64,000 nt of DNA, from the NCBI RefSeq assembly GCF_034009455.1, contig NZ_CP125380.1, positions 6,863,001-6,927,000 on the forward strand, in the 5' to 3' direction. The stretch comes from Pseudomonas sp. P5_109 (GTDB lineage Bacteria > Pseudomonadota > Gammaproteobacteria > Pseudomonadales > Pseudomonadaceae). The number at the start of each line of letters is the position of its first letter. Position 1 is the first letter of the stretch. This document shows positions 44,257 through 53,622 of the stretch, in pieces. The notes under the pieces were generated by a model that saw only the letters and a program-made list of their open reading frames with translations, was not told where the DNA came from and searched no databases. Position numbers and translations under genes: made by a program.

Positions 44257-44813
44257 TCCGCAAGAATCCTTCCGGAGATATACCGCTGATTGCCGAGTCG
44301 GCCTATGTCGACAAGACGGCGATCATCTGCGGCAAAGTGGTGATTGGCGAGAACGTGTTCGTCGGGCCCTACGCGGTGATCCGCGCTGACGAAGTCGATG
44401 ACTCAGGTGACATGCAGCCGATCACCATCGGTGCCAACTCGAACATCCAGGACGGTGTGGTGATCCACTCCAAATCGGGTGCCGCGGTGACCATCGGCGA
44501 ATTCAGTTCCATCGCCCACCGCTCGATCGTCCACGGCCCCTGCACCGTGGGCAATCGGGTGTTCATCGGTTTCAACAGCGTGCTATTCAACTGCGTGGTC
44601 GGTGACGGTTGCGTGGTGCGGCACAACTCGGTGGTCGACGGGCGCGATCTGCCTGAGGCGTTCTACGTGCCCTCCACCACACGGATCGGCCCCAACACCG
44701 ACCTCTCGCAATACCCGCCGGTGAGCGTCAGTGCCTCGGAGTTTTCCGAAGATGTGGCGCGCACCAACGTCGATCTGGTGCGCGGCTACAAAGCCCAGCA
44801 AAACGAGTTCTGA
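44253..44813 (+). CDS. Gamma-carbonic-anhydrase-like left-handed beta-helix protein
   Basis: A 186-residue hexapeptide-repeat protein. Repeats such as AIICGKVVIGENVFVGPYAV form the beta-helix, and three conserved His (GVVIHSK, SIAHRS, IVHGP) match the gamma-carbonic anhydrase metal site. Members of this type use zinc or iron; in Zur clusters they may serve as substitutes for zinc-only carbonic anhydrases. It overlaps the binding-protein gene by 4 bp and lies 2 bp before the dihydroorotase gene. Catalytic activity is not assured. Confidence 0.88.
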   Translation: MIRKNPSGDIPLIAESAYVDKTAIICGKVVIGENVFVGPYAVIRADEVDDSGDMQPITIGANSNIQDGVVIHSKSGAAVTIGEFSSIAHRSIVHGPCTVGNRVFIGFNSVLFNCVVGDGCVVRHNSVVDGRDLPEAFYVPSTTRIGPNTDLSQYPPVSVSASEFSEDVARTNVDLVRGYKAQQNEF

Positions 44814-44815
44814 CC

Positions 44816-46153
44816 ATGAGTAGCGTGCTGATTCGCAATGCCCGGCTGGTGAACGAAGGCCGTGTGTTCGAGGGCGATCTGCTGGTGAGCAACGGCCGTA
44901 TCGTGAAAATCGCACGCAGCATTCACGATGAAAATGCCAAGGTGGAGCTCGATGCCAAGGGCCAGTGGCTGCTGCCCGGCATGATCGACGACCAGGTGCA
45001 TTTTCGCGATCCTGGCGCGCCCGACAAGGGCAGCATCTACACCGAATCCCGGGCCGCGGTGGCGGGTGGCATCACCAGCTTCATGGACATGCCGAACACC
45101 AGCCCGCCGACCCTGACCCTCGATGCACTGGCGGACAAGAAGCGCCGCGCGGCGATCAATTCCGTGGCCAACTACGGCTTTCATTTTGGCGTGAGCAACG
45201 ACAACCTCGACACCGTCGCCGCGCTCAAGCCTTGTGAAGTGGCCGGGGTAAAAGTGTTCATGGGCGCCTCCACCGGCAACATGCTGGTGGACGACCCACG
45301 CATTCTCGAGCGGCTCTTCGCCGAAGTGCCGACCTTGCTACTTGCCCACTGCGAGCACACGCCCAGCATCGAATCCAACGCGGCCAAATTCAGAGAGCAC
45401 TTTGGCGACTCCCCCCCTCCGGCCGCTCATCCACTGATCCGCGATGCCCAAGCGTGCTTTCGCTCATCGTCAATGGCGGTCGACCTGGCGAGAACACATG
45501 GCACTCGCCTGCACGTGCTGCACCAGACAACGGCTCGGGAACTGGCCTTGTTCGAGGACAAGCCACTGCCTCATAAACGCATCACCGCTGAAGTCTGCCT
45601 GCATCATTTGCTGTTCGATGATCGCGACTACCCTGACCTTGGCAACCAGATCAAATGCAACCCGGCGATCAAGACACAAGCTGACCGCGATGCCCTGCGC
45701 CAGGCCCTGTCGAGCAACCGGCTGGACATCATCGGCAGCGACCACGCGCCGCACACCTGGTCGGAAAAGCAGCAACCCTACTGGCAGGCACCGTCCGGTC
45801 TGCCGCTGGTACAACACGCGCTGCCCGCGCTGTTGGAACTGGTCGCGGAGCAGATTTTGCCGATCACTACGCTGGTGGCAAAAACCAGTCACCGTGTCGC
45901 AGACCTGTTCGCCATTCCCGATCGCGGTTATCTTCGAGAGGGCTATTGGGCAGATCTGGTGCTGATCAAACCTGAACCTGGCGGCGTTGCCGTTTCCACG
46001 CAACCGATCCTGTCGCAGTGCGGCTGGACACCCTTCGCCCGCCGCAGCTTTCGACACAGCGTCAGCACCACGATCGTGTCGGGGCAAATTGCCTGGCACG
46101 ACAAACGTCTAAATGACAGCTGCCAAGGTTTGCCCCTACGGTTTATGCGATAA
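44816..46153 (+). CDS. Dihydroorotase paralogue (PyrC/PyrQ-like)
   Basis: An amidohydrolase of 445 residues for the third step of pyrimidine synthesis, in a Zur-type operon. The expected first-metal motif HxH reads DDQVHFRDPG (Gln60, His62), a variant I also recall from some other bacterial dihydroorotases. The bridging Lys lies in GVKVFMGASTGNM, His ligands in LLAHCEHT and RLHVLHQTT, and the Asp in IGSDHAPHTWSEKQ. It probably backs up the main PyrC under zinc shortage. It is 16 bp upstream of the ThrRS-like gene. Confidence 0.9.
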   Translation: MSSVLIRNARLVNEGRVFEGDLLVSNGRIVKIARSIHDENAKVELDAKGQWLLPGMIDDQVHFRDPGAPDKGSIYTESRAAVAGGITSFMDMPNTSPPTLTLDALADKKRRAAINSVANYGFHFGVSNDNLDTVAALKPCEVAGVKVFMGASTGNMLVDDPRILERLFAEVPTLLLAHCEHTPSIESNAAKFREHFGDSPPPAAHPLIRDAQACFRSSSMAVDLARTHGTRLHVLHQTTARELALFEDKPLPHKRITAEVCLHHLLFDDRDYPDLGNQIKCNPAIKTQADRDALRQALSSNRLDIIGSDHAPHTWSEKQQPYWQAPSGLPLVQHALPALLELVAEQILPITTLVAKTSHRVADLFAIPDRGYLREGYWADLVLIKPEPGGVAVSTQPILSQCGWTPFARRSFRHSVSTTIVSGQIAWHDKRLNDSCQGLPLRFMR

Positions 46154-46169
46154 AGCTCGTTAGAAGCAC

Positions 46170-47063
46170 ATGAGTACGCCGACCATGATCCAGATCACCT
46201 TGCCCGATGGTTCATTGCGTGAGTACGACCAACCGCTGTCCGTACATGAAGTGGCCGCCAGCATCGGCCCTGACCTGGCCAGCGCTGCCGTAGCGGGCCG
46301 GGTCAATGGTGTACTGGTGGACTGCGAATACATGATCGAGGCGGATGCCCGGGTCAGCATTGTCACCCCCCGGGAGCCGGACGGCCTGGAGATCCTTCGC
46401 CGCTCCTGTGCCTTGATGCTGGCCATGGCGGTCAAGCAACTCCACCCGCATGCACAAATGCGCGCGGGCAAGGAGTTGGGCGATGGTTTCTTTTACGAGT
46501 TTTCCGTCGAGCGCCCCCTGACTCCGGCTGACTTGCCCCTCATCGAAGCGCGCATGCAATCACTGGCTGCGACCAATCACTCGATCCGCCGCCGACCTCA
46601 TCGTGAAGAGATTCCGCTGTATCGACTGGGGGACACCGAGTACCAGAGCCATGGACCGCATGTCCCCACCACCAAGGTCTTGCAGGCGTTTGCCCTCGAT
46701 CACATCAGCGGCACACTGCAACAACGGATCTACGGCACCTGCTGGTCCAGCCACCAGGAACTGCAACAATGGAGCGTTCCGCCCCACGTGGTCGTCGTGA
46801 GCATGGATGACCGTCAGGCGACTTATGCGCAAGCGGTGACCGATTCCTTGCGCCAACGAGGCGTGCGCGCCAAGGCCGACCTGCGTAACGAAAAAGTCCG
46901 CTACAAGATTCGCCAGCACAGCCAGACGGTGCCTTACCTAGTGGTGGTTGGCGAAAAAGAACAGGCTGGGGGGTTTGTCAGTGTGCGCAGTCGCACGGGG
47001 GAGGATTTTGGCCGGATGGCTGTCGAGGCGGCTTGTGAGTGGTTGAGTCAGCCGGGGATCTAG
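46170..47063 (+). CDS. Threonyl-tRNA synthetase-derived protein lacking the catalytic domain
   Basis: A 297-residue protein built from ThrRS parts, whereas full ThrRS has about 640. Residues 6-66 form a TGS domain (IQITLPDGSLREYD). Residues 75-200 resemble the N2 editing domain, but the HxxxH motif is replaced (SCALMLAMA: Leu82, Met86) and the catalytic Cys region reads QSHGPHVP with Ser160. At about residue 201 the sequence jumps to the anticodon-binding domain (VRAKADLRNEKVRYKIRQHS). About 290 residues, including the zinc-binding aminoacylation core, are missing, so it cannot charge tRNA. It could bind tRNA-Thr or thrS mRNA. It is the last gene of the folE2 operon. Confidence 0.88.
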   Translation: MSTPTMIQITLPDGSLREYDQPLSVHEVAASIGPDLASAAVAGRVNGVLVDCEYMIEADARVSIVTPREPDGLEILRRSCALMLAMAVKQLHPHAQMRAGKELGDGFFYEFSVERPLTPADLPLIEARMQSLAATNHSIRRRPHREEIPLYRLGDTEYQSHGPHVPTTKVLQAFALDHISGTLQQRIYGTCWSSHQELQQWSVPPHVVVVSMDDRQATYAQAVTDSLRQRGVRAKADLRNEKVRYKIRQHSQTVPYLVVVGEKEQAGGFVSVRSRTGEDFGRMAVEAACEWLSQPGI

Positions 47064-47080
47064 GACGGCTGGAAGGACGC

Positions 47081-47153
47081 CTTCGCGAGCAAGCCCACAC
47101 ACTGGTTTTGTGAACGCCATAGATCCAGTGTGGGAGCGGGCTGGCTCGCGAAG
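47081..47153. repeat. REP doublet after the zinc operon
   Basis: CTTCGCGAGCAAGCCCACAC (from 47081) and GTGTGGGAGCGGGCTGGCTC (from about 47128) are inverted copies separated by about 20 bp. The left copy has a deletion of the GCTCC portion relative to other copies. Confidence 0.8.
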
Positions 47154-47164
47154 CTTTTAAAATT

Positions 47165-47686
47165 TTAGGCTCGCGGCTTCACAGTGCCGCAATCCTGCCC
47201 CAACCAGACCGCACGGGATTCGAGGCTGCCCTTCTGCTGAATGCCGGTAGCATTGAACGTCCCGTTGACCTTGGTGGTGAATTCACGATCGCTGAGGAAT
47301 GTCGCCACGCCCGCACCCTGGGCTTTCGGGCAGCTGAAGCGGAACTTCCACTGATTGCCGGAGCGATCGGTGATTTCCTGTTTGCAGCCCGACTGCGGAT
47401 CGGTCAGCGGAATGTTGTCGGTCTTGACCTGCTCCGGGGTCAGGCACGCCCGGATCCCTTTGCCGCCCATGGTGATGCCCTGTTTTTCCAGCATTGCACG
47501 CTGCTCAGGGGTCATCTGGCTCTGGAGCTGCCCGAGGATCAATTGCAGGTCGGGCATATTCTGCTCATCGACCTTCATGTTGCTCGTGGTCAGCTCCCAC
47601 AATCCCGGTTGCAGCATTTGCGCATGAGCCGCCACAGGAAGTGCCAAACCCAGTGCCATGGCCAAACCCAGCAGACGAACGTTCAT
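47165..47686 (-). CDS. DUF3617-family exported protein
   Basis: A 173-residue periplasmic protein with a signal peptide (MNVRLLGLAMALGLALPVAAHA). The mature start QMLQPGLWELTTSNMKVD is typical of DUF3617, and Cys residues in GIRACLTPEQV, SGCKQEITD and RFSCPKAQ are conserved in the family. The function is unknown. Single gene; 132 bp separate it from the divergent cls gene. Confidence 0.87.
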   Translation of the reverse strand: MNVRLLGLAMALGLALPVAAHAQMLQPGLWELTTSNMKVDEQNMPDLQLILGQLQSQMTPEQRAMLEKQGITMGGKGIRACLTPEQVKTDNIPLTDPQSGCKQEITDRSGNQWKFRFSCPKAQGAGVATFLSDREFTTKVNGTFNATGIQQKGSLESRAVWLGQDCGTVKPRA

Positions 47687-47818
47687 CGAGTAACTCCTGA
47701 TCAGTAGTGGCCGTTAGACGTCAGCCGCAGGCTTCGGTTCATGGGCCAATTAATTAGCGACATTCTGCACGGAACATGGTCTGTTAAGCACTGAATCTTC
47801 AGGAGCAAGGCAGCCCCC

Positions 47819-49258
47819 ATGGATTACTTCGGACCGCATATTTTCGGTTATACCATCGCCCTGTTGCACTCGCTGGGCATGATCGCGGCCATACACGCCG
47901 TGTTGACCGTCCGTACCGCCCAAGGCTCTATCGCCTGGGCCCTGTCGCTGTTTTTCATCCCTTATTTCACGCTGATCCCCTACCTGGTGTTCGGCCGCAG
48001 CACATTCGATGGCTACATCAAGGCCCGGCGGCAGGCGAACGAGGAGATGCGCAAGGCCGTTTCCGAACTCAACTGGCGACCCTGGGTGGAAGAAGCACTC
48101 ACTGCCCGCGCCTCCTCGGCGTATGCCTCACTCAGGGCGATGCCCAAGCTCGGACGCATGCCGTGCCTGGCCAATAACGAGATGCGGCTGTTGATCAACG
48201 GCCAGTCGACGTTCGAGGCCATTTTCGAGGCCATCAGCCAGGCGAAAGAAGCCGTACTGATCCAGTTTTTCATCGTTCACGACGACCGCCTCGGCCAACG
48301 CCTGCAAACCCTGCTGTTGAAGAAAGCCGCCGAAGGCGTGGCGATTTACCTGTTGTATGACCGAATTGGCAGCCACTCCCTGCCCCACGGCTACGTGCAG
48401 GCCTTGCGCGATGGCGGAGTCGAGGTCAAAGCCTTTGCCACTCGCAGTGGCTGGCTCAATCGCTTTCAGGTGAACTTCCGCAACCACCGCAAGATAGTGG
48501 TGGTGGACGGCATTATCGGCTTCGTCGGCGGGCACAACGTCGGTGACGAATACATGGGCGAGAAACCACCCCTGGCCCCCTGGCGCGATACCCACGTACA
48601 AGTACGCGGGCCAGTGGTGGCGTGCATGCAGGAGTCTTTCGCCGAAGACTGGTTCTGGGTCGCTCGTGCACTGCCGCCGCTGATCCTGCCCGAGGTTTAT
48701 CCGGAGGACGGCGTGCTGTGCCAACTCCTCGCCAGCGGACCGGCCGATGCCTACGAAACCTGTTCATTGTTCTTTGTCGAAGCCATCCATGCAGCGACCG
48801 AACGGGTGTGGATAACCAGCCCGTATTTCATCCCCGACGAAGCCGTATTCGCTGCGTTGCGCCTGGCGGTATTGCGCGGTGTAGATGTGCGCCTGTTGTT
48901 GCCGTCACGGCCCGACCATCGAATCGTCTACGCCGCCTCCAGCCTCTATGCCTTCGAGGCGGTGCGCGCGGGTGTACGGGTATTCCGTTACCAACCCGGC
49001 TTCCTGCACCAGAAAGTGGTGTTGATCGATAGCGAAATCAGCGCCATCGGCAGCGCCAATATGGACAACCGTTCGTTCCGGCTGAATTTCGAAGTGATGT
49101 TGCTGACCGTCGACAGCGCGTTCGCCGCCGAGGTGGAACAGATGCTCAACGATGACTTCGCCAATGCCCACGAAATCGCCAAAGAAGAAGGCCGGGACAC
49201 CCGCCGCGTCCAACAGGTCGGCATGCGGGTCGCCCGGCTTATTTCACCGATTCTTTAG
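47819..49258 (+). CDS. clsA: Cardiolipin synthase A
   Basis: A phospholipase-D-family enzyme joining two phosphatidylglycerols into cardiolipin at the inner membrane. The 479-residue protein has two N-terminal transmembrane segments and two HKD motifs: [19 protein letters not shown] near residues 222-240 and [19 protein letters not shown] near 398-416. Length and start fit ClsA. Its stop overlaps the end of the convergent cfa gene by 4 bp. Confidence 0.95.
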   Translation: MDYFGPHIFGYTIALLHSLGMIAAIHAVLTVRTAQGSIAWALSLFFIPYFTLIPYLVFGRSTFDGYIKARRQANEEMRKAVSELNWRPWVEEALTARASSAYASLRAMPKLGRMPCLANNEMRLLINGQSTFEAIFEAISQAKEAVLIQFFIVHDDRLGQRLQTLLLKKAAEGVAIYLLYDRIGSHSLPHGYVQALRDGGVEVKAFATRSGWLNRFQVNFRNHRKIVVVDGIIGFVGGHNVGDEYMGEKPPLAPWRDTHVQVRGPVVACMQESFAEDWFWVARALPPLILPEVYPEDGVLCQLLASGPADAYETCSLFFVEAIHAATERVWITSPYFIPDEAVFAALRLAVLRGVDVRLLLPSRPDHRIVYAASSLYAFEAVRAGVRVFRYQPGFLHQKVVLIDSEISAIGSANMDNRSFRLNFEVMLLTVDSAFAAEVEQMLNDDFANAHEIAKEEGRDTRRVQQVGMRVARLISPIL

Positions 49259-50439
49259 AGATAGATATCGTCGCGGGTCCAAGGCAGTTCATGACTGCCA
49301 TCGGCGTGGGCCTTCACCGCGAGAATCTGGTGCAGGTTGATCCAGCCGCGCGCGAACGCGTAGGCGCAACCGGCCAGGTACAGCCGCCAGATGCGCAGGG
49401 CTTGTTCCGGTACCAGTTTGGAAGCCGCTTCCAGATTGTCTTCCAGGCGTTCGCTCCAGTGATCGAGGGTGCGCGCGTAGTGCAGGCGCAAGCTTTCGAC
49501 GTCGACGATTTCCAGCCCGGCCTCACTGATCTCCGCAGAGATCATCGACAGGTGCGGCAGTTCGCCGTTGGGGAACACGTATTTCTCGATGAAGTCACCG
49601 GCACCGCGTCCCACCGGACGGCCGTCGGTGTACTTGGCCGTAATCCCGTGGTTCATCACCAGGCCGCCCTCTTTCACCGCGCCGAACAGGGTCTTGCAGT
49701 ACTCGGCCAGATTGGCGTGGCCGACGTGTTCGAACATGCCGACGCTGACTACTTTGTCAAAACGACCATCCTGCGGCAGGTCGCGATAGTCGAGCAGTTG
49801 CAGTTCGATCAGGTCCTCCAGGCCCTCCGCTTTAACGCGTTCCCGGGCCAGGGCCAACTGCTCTTTGCTGAGGGTGATACCGAACACTTTCGCGCCAAAC
49901 TCGCGCGCCGCAAAACGCGCCAATCCACCCCAACCGCAACCCACATCCAGCAAATACTCGCCGGGCTGCAGGCGCAGCTTGCGGCACAGATGACGGAACT
50001 TGGCTTGCTGGGCCTGTTCAAGGCTTTCACTGCCAGTCTCGAAGTAAGCGCAGGAGTACGCCATGTCGCTGTCGAGCCACAGTTGATAGAACTCGTTGGA
50101 CAGGTCGTAGTGGTAGGAAATCGCCTTGGCGTCCATCTCTTTATCGTGGGCGCTGCGAACAGGCTGATTGTCGTCGTCCTCATTCAGCAACGCCTGGCTC
50201 CATTCATCACAGACGCGGATCACGTCGCTGATGGAGCCTTCAAGTTCCAGCTTGCCTTCGACAAATGCAGCGCCGAGGGCATCCAAGCTTGGGTGGGTAA
50301 ACTGGGTGACCATTTGCGGGTCCTTGACCACAATCGTGACGCTAGGCGTCGGCCCCAGATTGAATTCATGGCCGTCCCAGAGTCTCAAGCGAAGCGGTAA
50401 TTGCAGATTCTGTAAGGCCGGTGGTAGTTGCGCGAGCAT
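49255..50439 (-). CDS. cfaB: Cyclopropane-fatty-acyl-phospholipid synthase
   Basis: It adds a methylene group from S-adenosylmethionine to unsaturated acyl chains of membrane lipids, usually in stationary phase. The 394-residue protein has the SAM motif [20 protein letters not shown] near residue 164, the catalytic surroundings [20 protein letters not shown], and the family motif [21 protein letters not shown] lies before the ATG. A 14-bp palindrome sits in the leader, 15 bp before the start codon. Convergent with clsA. Confidence 0.94.
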   Translation of the reverse strand: MLAQLPPALQNLQLPLRLRLWDGHEFNLGPTPSVTIVVKDPQMVTQFTHPSLDALGAAFVEGKLELEGSISDVIRVCDEWSQALLNEDDDNQPVRSAHDKEMDAKAISYHYDLSNEFYQLWLDSDMAYSCAYFETGSESLEQAQQAKFRHLCRKLRLQPGEYLLDVGCGWGGLARFAAREFGAKVFGITLSKEQLALARERVKAEGLEDLIELQLLDYRDLPQDGRFDKVVSVGMFEHVGHANLAEYCKTLFGAVKEGGLVMNHGITAKYTDGRPVGRGAGDFIEKYVFPNGELPHLSMISAEISEAGLEIVDVESLRLHYARTLDHWSERLEDNLEAASKLVPEQALRIWRLYLAGCAYAFARGWINLHQILAVKAHADGSHELPWTRDDIYL

Positions 50440-50454
50440 GGATAACCCCCTTGT

Positions 50455-50468
50455 TTCAGACGTCTGAA
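50455..50468. promoter_or_regulatory. Perfect 14-bp palindrome in the cfaB leader
   Basis: TTCAGACGTCTGAA is a perfect palindrome located 15 bp upstream of the cfaB ATG, next to its ribosome-binding site. It could be a repressor site or an RNA hairpin. No known regulator is assigned. Confidence 0.45.
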
Positions 50469-50656
50469 CAGAGGGTAGACCATCTTTGAAAAATAGCTGG
50501 CTATCGAATTAATAGCCATTTTCAATGATTCGCGACGCCTAGACTTGCCGCCGCGAATGCACAAAATGATGTGCCCTCATTTCCAATGACTACGAACCGG
50601 GCGCACAGTTCTAAAAATTTGAAACCCCGTGATTGCCCGATTTAGAGCATTCGCCT

Positions 50657-52567
50657 TCAAACTTCGTCCTTGAGCTTGAGCAACGGCTCCTGAAACCGCA
50701 GCAAACGACCGGCATTACCCAACACCAACAAGGTGCTGAGGTTATGCAGCAATGCCGCAATCATCGCCCCGGCAGCACCGAGCCAGCCGAACGCGGCGAA
50801 GGCCACAATGGCCAGGGTCCAGCCCAGGCCGATGATCACGTTGACCTGCAATGTCTGGCGGCACTGCCGACTCAGGCGCACGCAGGTGCCGAGGCGGCGC
50901 AGGTCGCTGCCGATCAACACGATGTCTGCCGATGCCAGGGCGATGTCTGCACCGCCTGCGCCCATGGCCACACCGACCACGCCAGCCTTGAGGGCCAGGG
51001 AGTCGTTGATGCCATCGCCGACCACCATCGGCCGGAAGCCGCTGTCGATTTCCTTGAGCACGCGGTTCAGCTTGTCTTCGGGCAGGGCTTGCGCTTCGAC
51101 GTCGCTGATCCCGACATCCCGGGCGAGCGTTTGCGCAACGCTGTGCCGGTCACCGGTGAGCAACAACTGACGACCCAATCCGAGGTCGCGCAATTCACCC
51201 AAGGCAAACTGCGCTTCGGGTTTGACGCTGTCGGCCAACAACAGCCACGCGAGGAATTCACCATTGAGCGCGAGCCCGGCAATCGGACCGTCGTGATCGG
51301 GAACCGCCGTTGTGCTGATGCCCAATTGCGCGAACAACTCCGGCCGGCCAAGCGCCGCTTCGCCCTGCCCGGTCATCGCCACCACACCCAGACCCTGGCG
51401 CTCATGAATGTCAGACAGCAGCAGGAAATGCTCCTGGGTCACCAACCCCGCGAGCGCTCGGCTGACCGGGTGACTGCTGGCCGAACCAAGGCTGGCAGCG
51501 AGCGCCAGGACATGGCTGCGATCCTCCAGCGGACTGTCGATGGATTGCAGGCGCAGGGTGCCGAAGGTCAGCGTTCCGGTCTTGTCGACCACCAGCGAAG
51601 TCAGGTCCGCCAACTCTTCGAGGAAGGCAGAGCTGCGGATCAGAATCCCGTGGCGTGCCGCTACCGCCACCCCGGCAATTGCCGTGGCCGGTGCCGACAA
51701 CACCAGTGCACAAGGACAGGCCGCCACCAACACCGCGAGCATCGCCTGCGCGTTGTTGGTGATGAACCAGGTTACGGCCGCCAGCAGCAACACCAGCACC
51801 ATATAGCTGCCGGCGTAACGCTCCAGCAGACGAGTGATTGGCGGCTTCGAACGTTCGGCGTTCTGCATCAGCGCGATGACTTTGCCGAGGGTCGATTCCT
51901 GGCCTGTGCGGGTCACTTCGATTCGCAGCAGACCGTCGAGGTTGATCGCCCCGCCAAACACCGACATGCCGACGCCCGCCTCCATCGGTACCGATTCGCC
52001 GGTTATGGAGGCGGTGTCCAGACTTGCCTGACCGGACAACACCCGGCCATCCGCCGGCACCCGGTCACCGGCCCGCACCTCGACCAGATCGCCGGCCTTG
52101 AGCGTGCCGTTGTCGACTTCGATGATGGAGCCGTCCGCCTGCACCTTGCGTGCGTGACTGCGGGTCAGTTTGCCGAGGGCGTGAATGGCTTCCTGGGAGC
52201 CGATCACGCTGCGCTCCTCCAGCACGTGGCCGAAGATCATGATGATCGGCAACAGCGCCGCCGTCAGCAGGTCCCCGGTAGCCCACGCACCCAGCATGGC
52301 CAGGGCAATCAATTGATCGGTAATGCCGTGCAGGCTCGGATAACGCAGGCTGTACCAGGCCGAACGCATGACTGGCACAGCGACCAGCAACGAGGCAAAC
52401 CCAAGCAACAATTGACTGACACCCGTTTGCTCCGGCGCCAGCCATCGCCAGATCAAGCCGAGCGCAAGAAGGCCCAACGCGAGCATGGCCAGTGTCAGTT
52501 GACGCGCGGCGCGGCGCTGTTCGGCCGAAGACAACAGGCTCGGTGCAGCGGCGGTTTGAGCAGTCAT
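50657..52567 (-). CDS. hmtA: Heavy-metal P-type ATPase (HmtA-like, zinc/copper)
   Basis: A 636-residue P1B ATPase. It lacks the N-terminal CxxC metal-binding domain. Visible are the actuator motif DTASITGESVPME, the membrane metal site AACPCALVLSAPATA, the phosphorylation site VVDKTGTLTFG, the nucleotide-domain SSHPVSRAL, and GDGINDSLALKAGVVGVAMG. It most resembles P. aeruginosa HmtA (PA2435), reported as a zinc and copper importer, which is also linked to hflK/hflC-like genes; this supports import rather than export, but direction cannot be read from sequence. It is the last gene of the operon and overlaps the preceding gene by 4 bp. Confidence 0.88.
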   Translation of the reverse strand: MTAQTAAAPSLLSSAEQRRAARQLTLAMLALGLLALGLIWRWLAPEQTGVSQLLLGFASLLVAVPVMRSAWYSLRYPSLHGITDQLIALAMLGAWATGDLLTAALLPIIMIFGHVLEERSVIGSQEAIHALGKLTRSHARKVQADGSIIEVDNGTLKAGDLVEVRAGDRVPADGRVLSGQASLDTASITGESVPMEAGVGMSVFGGAINLDGLLRIEVTRTGQESTLGKVIALMQNAERSKPPITRLLERYAGSYMVLVLLLAAVTWFITNNAQAMLAVLVAACPCALVLSAPATAIAGVAVAARHGILIRSSAFLEELADLTSLVVDKTGTLTFGTLRLQSIDSPLEDRSHVLALAASLGSASSHPVSRALAGLVTQEHFLLLSDIHERQGLGVVAMTGQGEAALGRPELFAQLGISTTAVPDHDGPIAGLALNGEFLAWLLLADSVKPEAQFALGELRDLGLGRQLLLTGDRHSVAQTLARDVGISDVEAQALPEDKLNRVLKEIDSGFRPMVVGDGINDSLALKAGVVGVAMGAGGADIALASADIVLIGSDLRRLGTCVRLSRQCRQTLQVNVIIGLGWTLAIVAFAAFGWLGAAGAMIAALLHNLSTLLVLGNAGRLLRFQEPLLKLKDEV

Positions 52568-53622
52568 TGTGCAGCTCCCTGAATGATCAGGCGGGAATCG
52601 TCTTTGGGATCGACCGTAGTGACCGATCCGGCCTGGCCGAGAATTTTCGGCATGCGCTCACGGTAAATCCGCAGCAACATTTGCGGATCAGTGCCTTGCT
52701 GTTGTGCCTTGGCCAGGCTCAACACCGTGGCCGTGTCAGCTGACGCTTTGGCCAGTCGTTCACTCGCCTGGGCATGGGCTACCTGCAGCGTGCGGTCGGC
52801 TTGTTCGTTGGCAGTCTGCGTCAGCTTCTCGGCTTCAGTGCGCGCATTGGCGACGGATTTATCGGCTTGCTGGCTGGCCGTCAGTACCGCGTTGAAAGCG
52901 TTCACCGCCGGACTGGGCAAGCTCGATTGCACATCGACCCGCGCCACTTCGATCCCCAGTCCCTGCCCCGTCGCCGTGAGTTCAGCAAGACGCTGGTTGA
53001 TGCCCTGCACCAGATCGCCTCGCAAGCGCTCGCGTCGTTCCGCCGCCTGACTGTCAGCGCCGATCAATTCCGGGCGAGCGACCAGGATAGTGTCCAGATC
53101 CCGTGCGGCGGTGAGTGCCACTGCGCTGCGAGTGACTAAGCGATCCAGTGCCGGCAACACATGTTCGCCTTGAAGCACGAATGCGTAAGGTTCGGTGACT
53201 TTGTAGAAAACCCGAACATCGAGTTGCACCACACCGGCATCACCGGTTAACAGATAGCCGGAGCCGGCAAGGGCATCGCTGATGGGCGTGGCAAAACTGG
53301 CCACGCGATCGGCCTGTATTGCAGCATCGCTGCGTAACAGACTTTCCACCCGACGCTCGATGACCCGGTCCGCGGCCGGCAACAAAATCACCTGTTCAAA
53401 AGGTTGCGGCCAGGCCAGTAACAGCCCGGCATTCTGAATGCGATCCAGCGCACCGAAATGCAAAACCACCGCGCGATTTTGTGGATCGATCTGCCGCACA
53501 TTGGAAAACGCCCACGCCAACGCCGCCAGTACTGTCACTGCGTACAGGGCAATAAACGCCAAGCGCCCGGCCTGAATCCAAGGGCTGCTCAACTCATTTG
53601 TTCCACGTGGAACCAAACTCAT
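52564..53622 (-). CDS. SPFH/HflC-like membrane protein in the metal ATPase operon
   Basis: A 352-residue protein with one N-terminal transmembrane helix (LAFIALYAVTVLAALAWAF) and an SPFH (band 7) domain (QIDPQNRAVVLHFGALDRIQ), followed by a long Ala/Glu/Gln-rich helix (about 230-320). True HflC regulates the FtsH protease; this paralogue is in a metal cluster and may scaffold the P-type ATPase or control its turnover. Overlaps neighbours by 4 bp on both sides. Confidence 0.85.
   Translation of the reverse strand: MSLVPRGTNELSSPWIQAGRLAFIALYAVTVLAALAWAFSNVRQIDPQNRAVVLHFGALDRIQNAGLLLAWPQPFEQVILLPAADRVIERRVESLLRSDAAIQADRVASFATPISDALAGSGYLLTGDAGVVQLDVRVFYKVTEPYAFVLQGEHVLPALDRLVTRSAVALTAARDLDTILVARPELIGADSQAAERRERLRGDLVQGINQRLAELTATGQGLGIEVARVDVQSSLPSPAVNAFNAVLTASQQADKSVANARTEAEKLTQTANEQADRTLQVAHAQASERLAKASADTATVLSLAKAQQQGTDPQMLLRIYRERMPKILGQAGSVTTVDPKDDSRLIIQGAAQ

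Noticed and set aside
46170..47063. Frameshifted full-length ThrRS pseudogene
   Set aside because: The reading frame is intact across the junction, the following DNA is a REP and another gene, and no catalytic-domain motifs are found in other frames nearby.
50633..52582. 649-residue open frame opposite the metal ATPase gene
   Set aside because: Composition rich in Gln/His/Arg typical of antisense frames; the ATPase on the other strand is beyond doubt.
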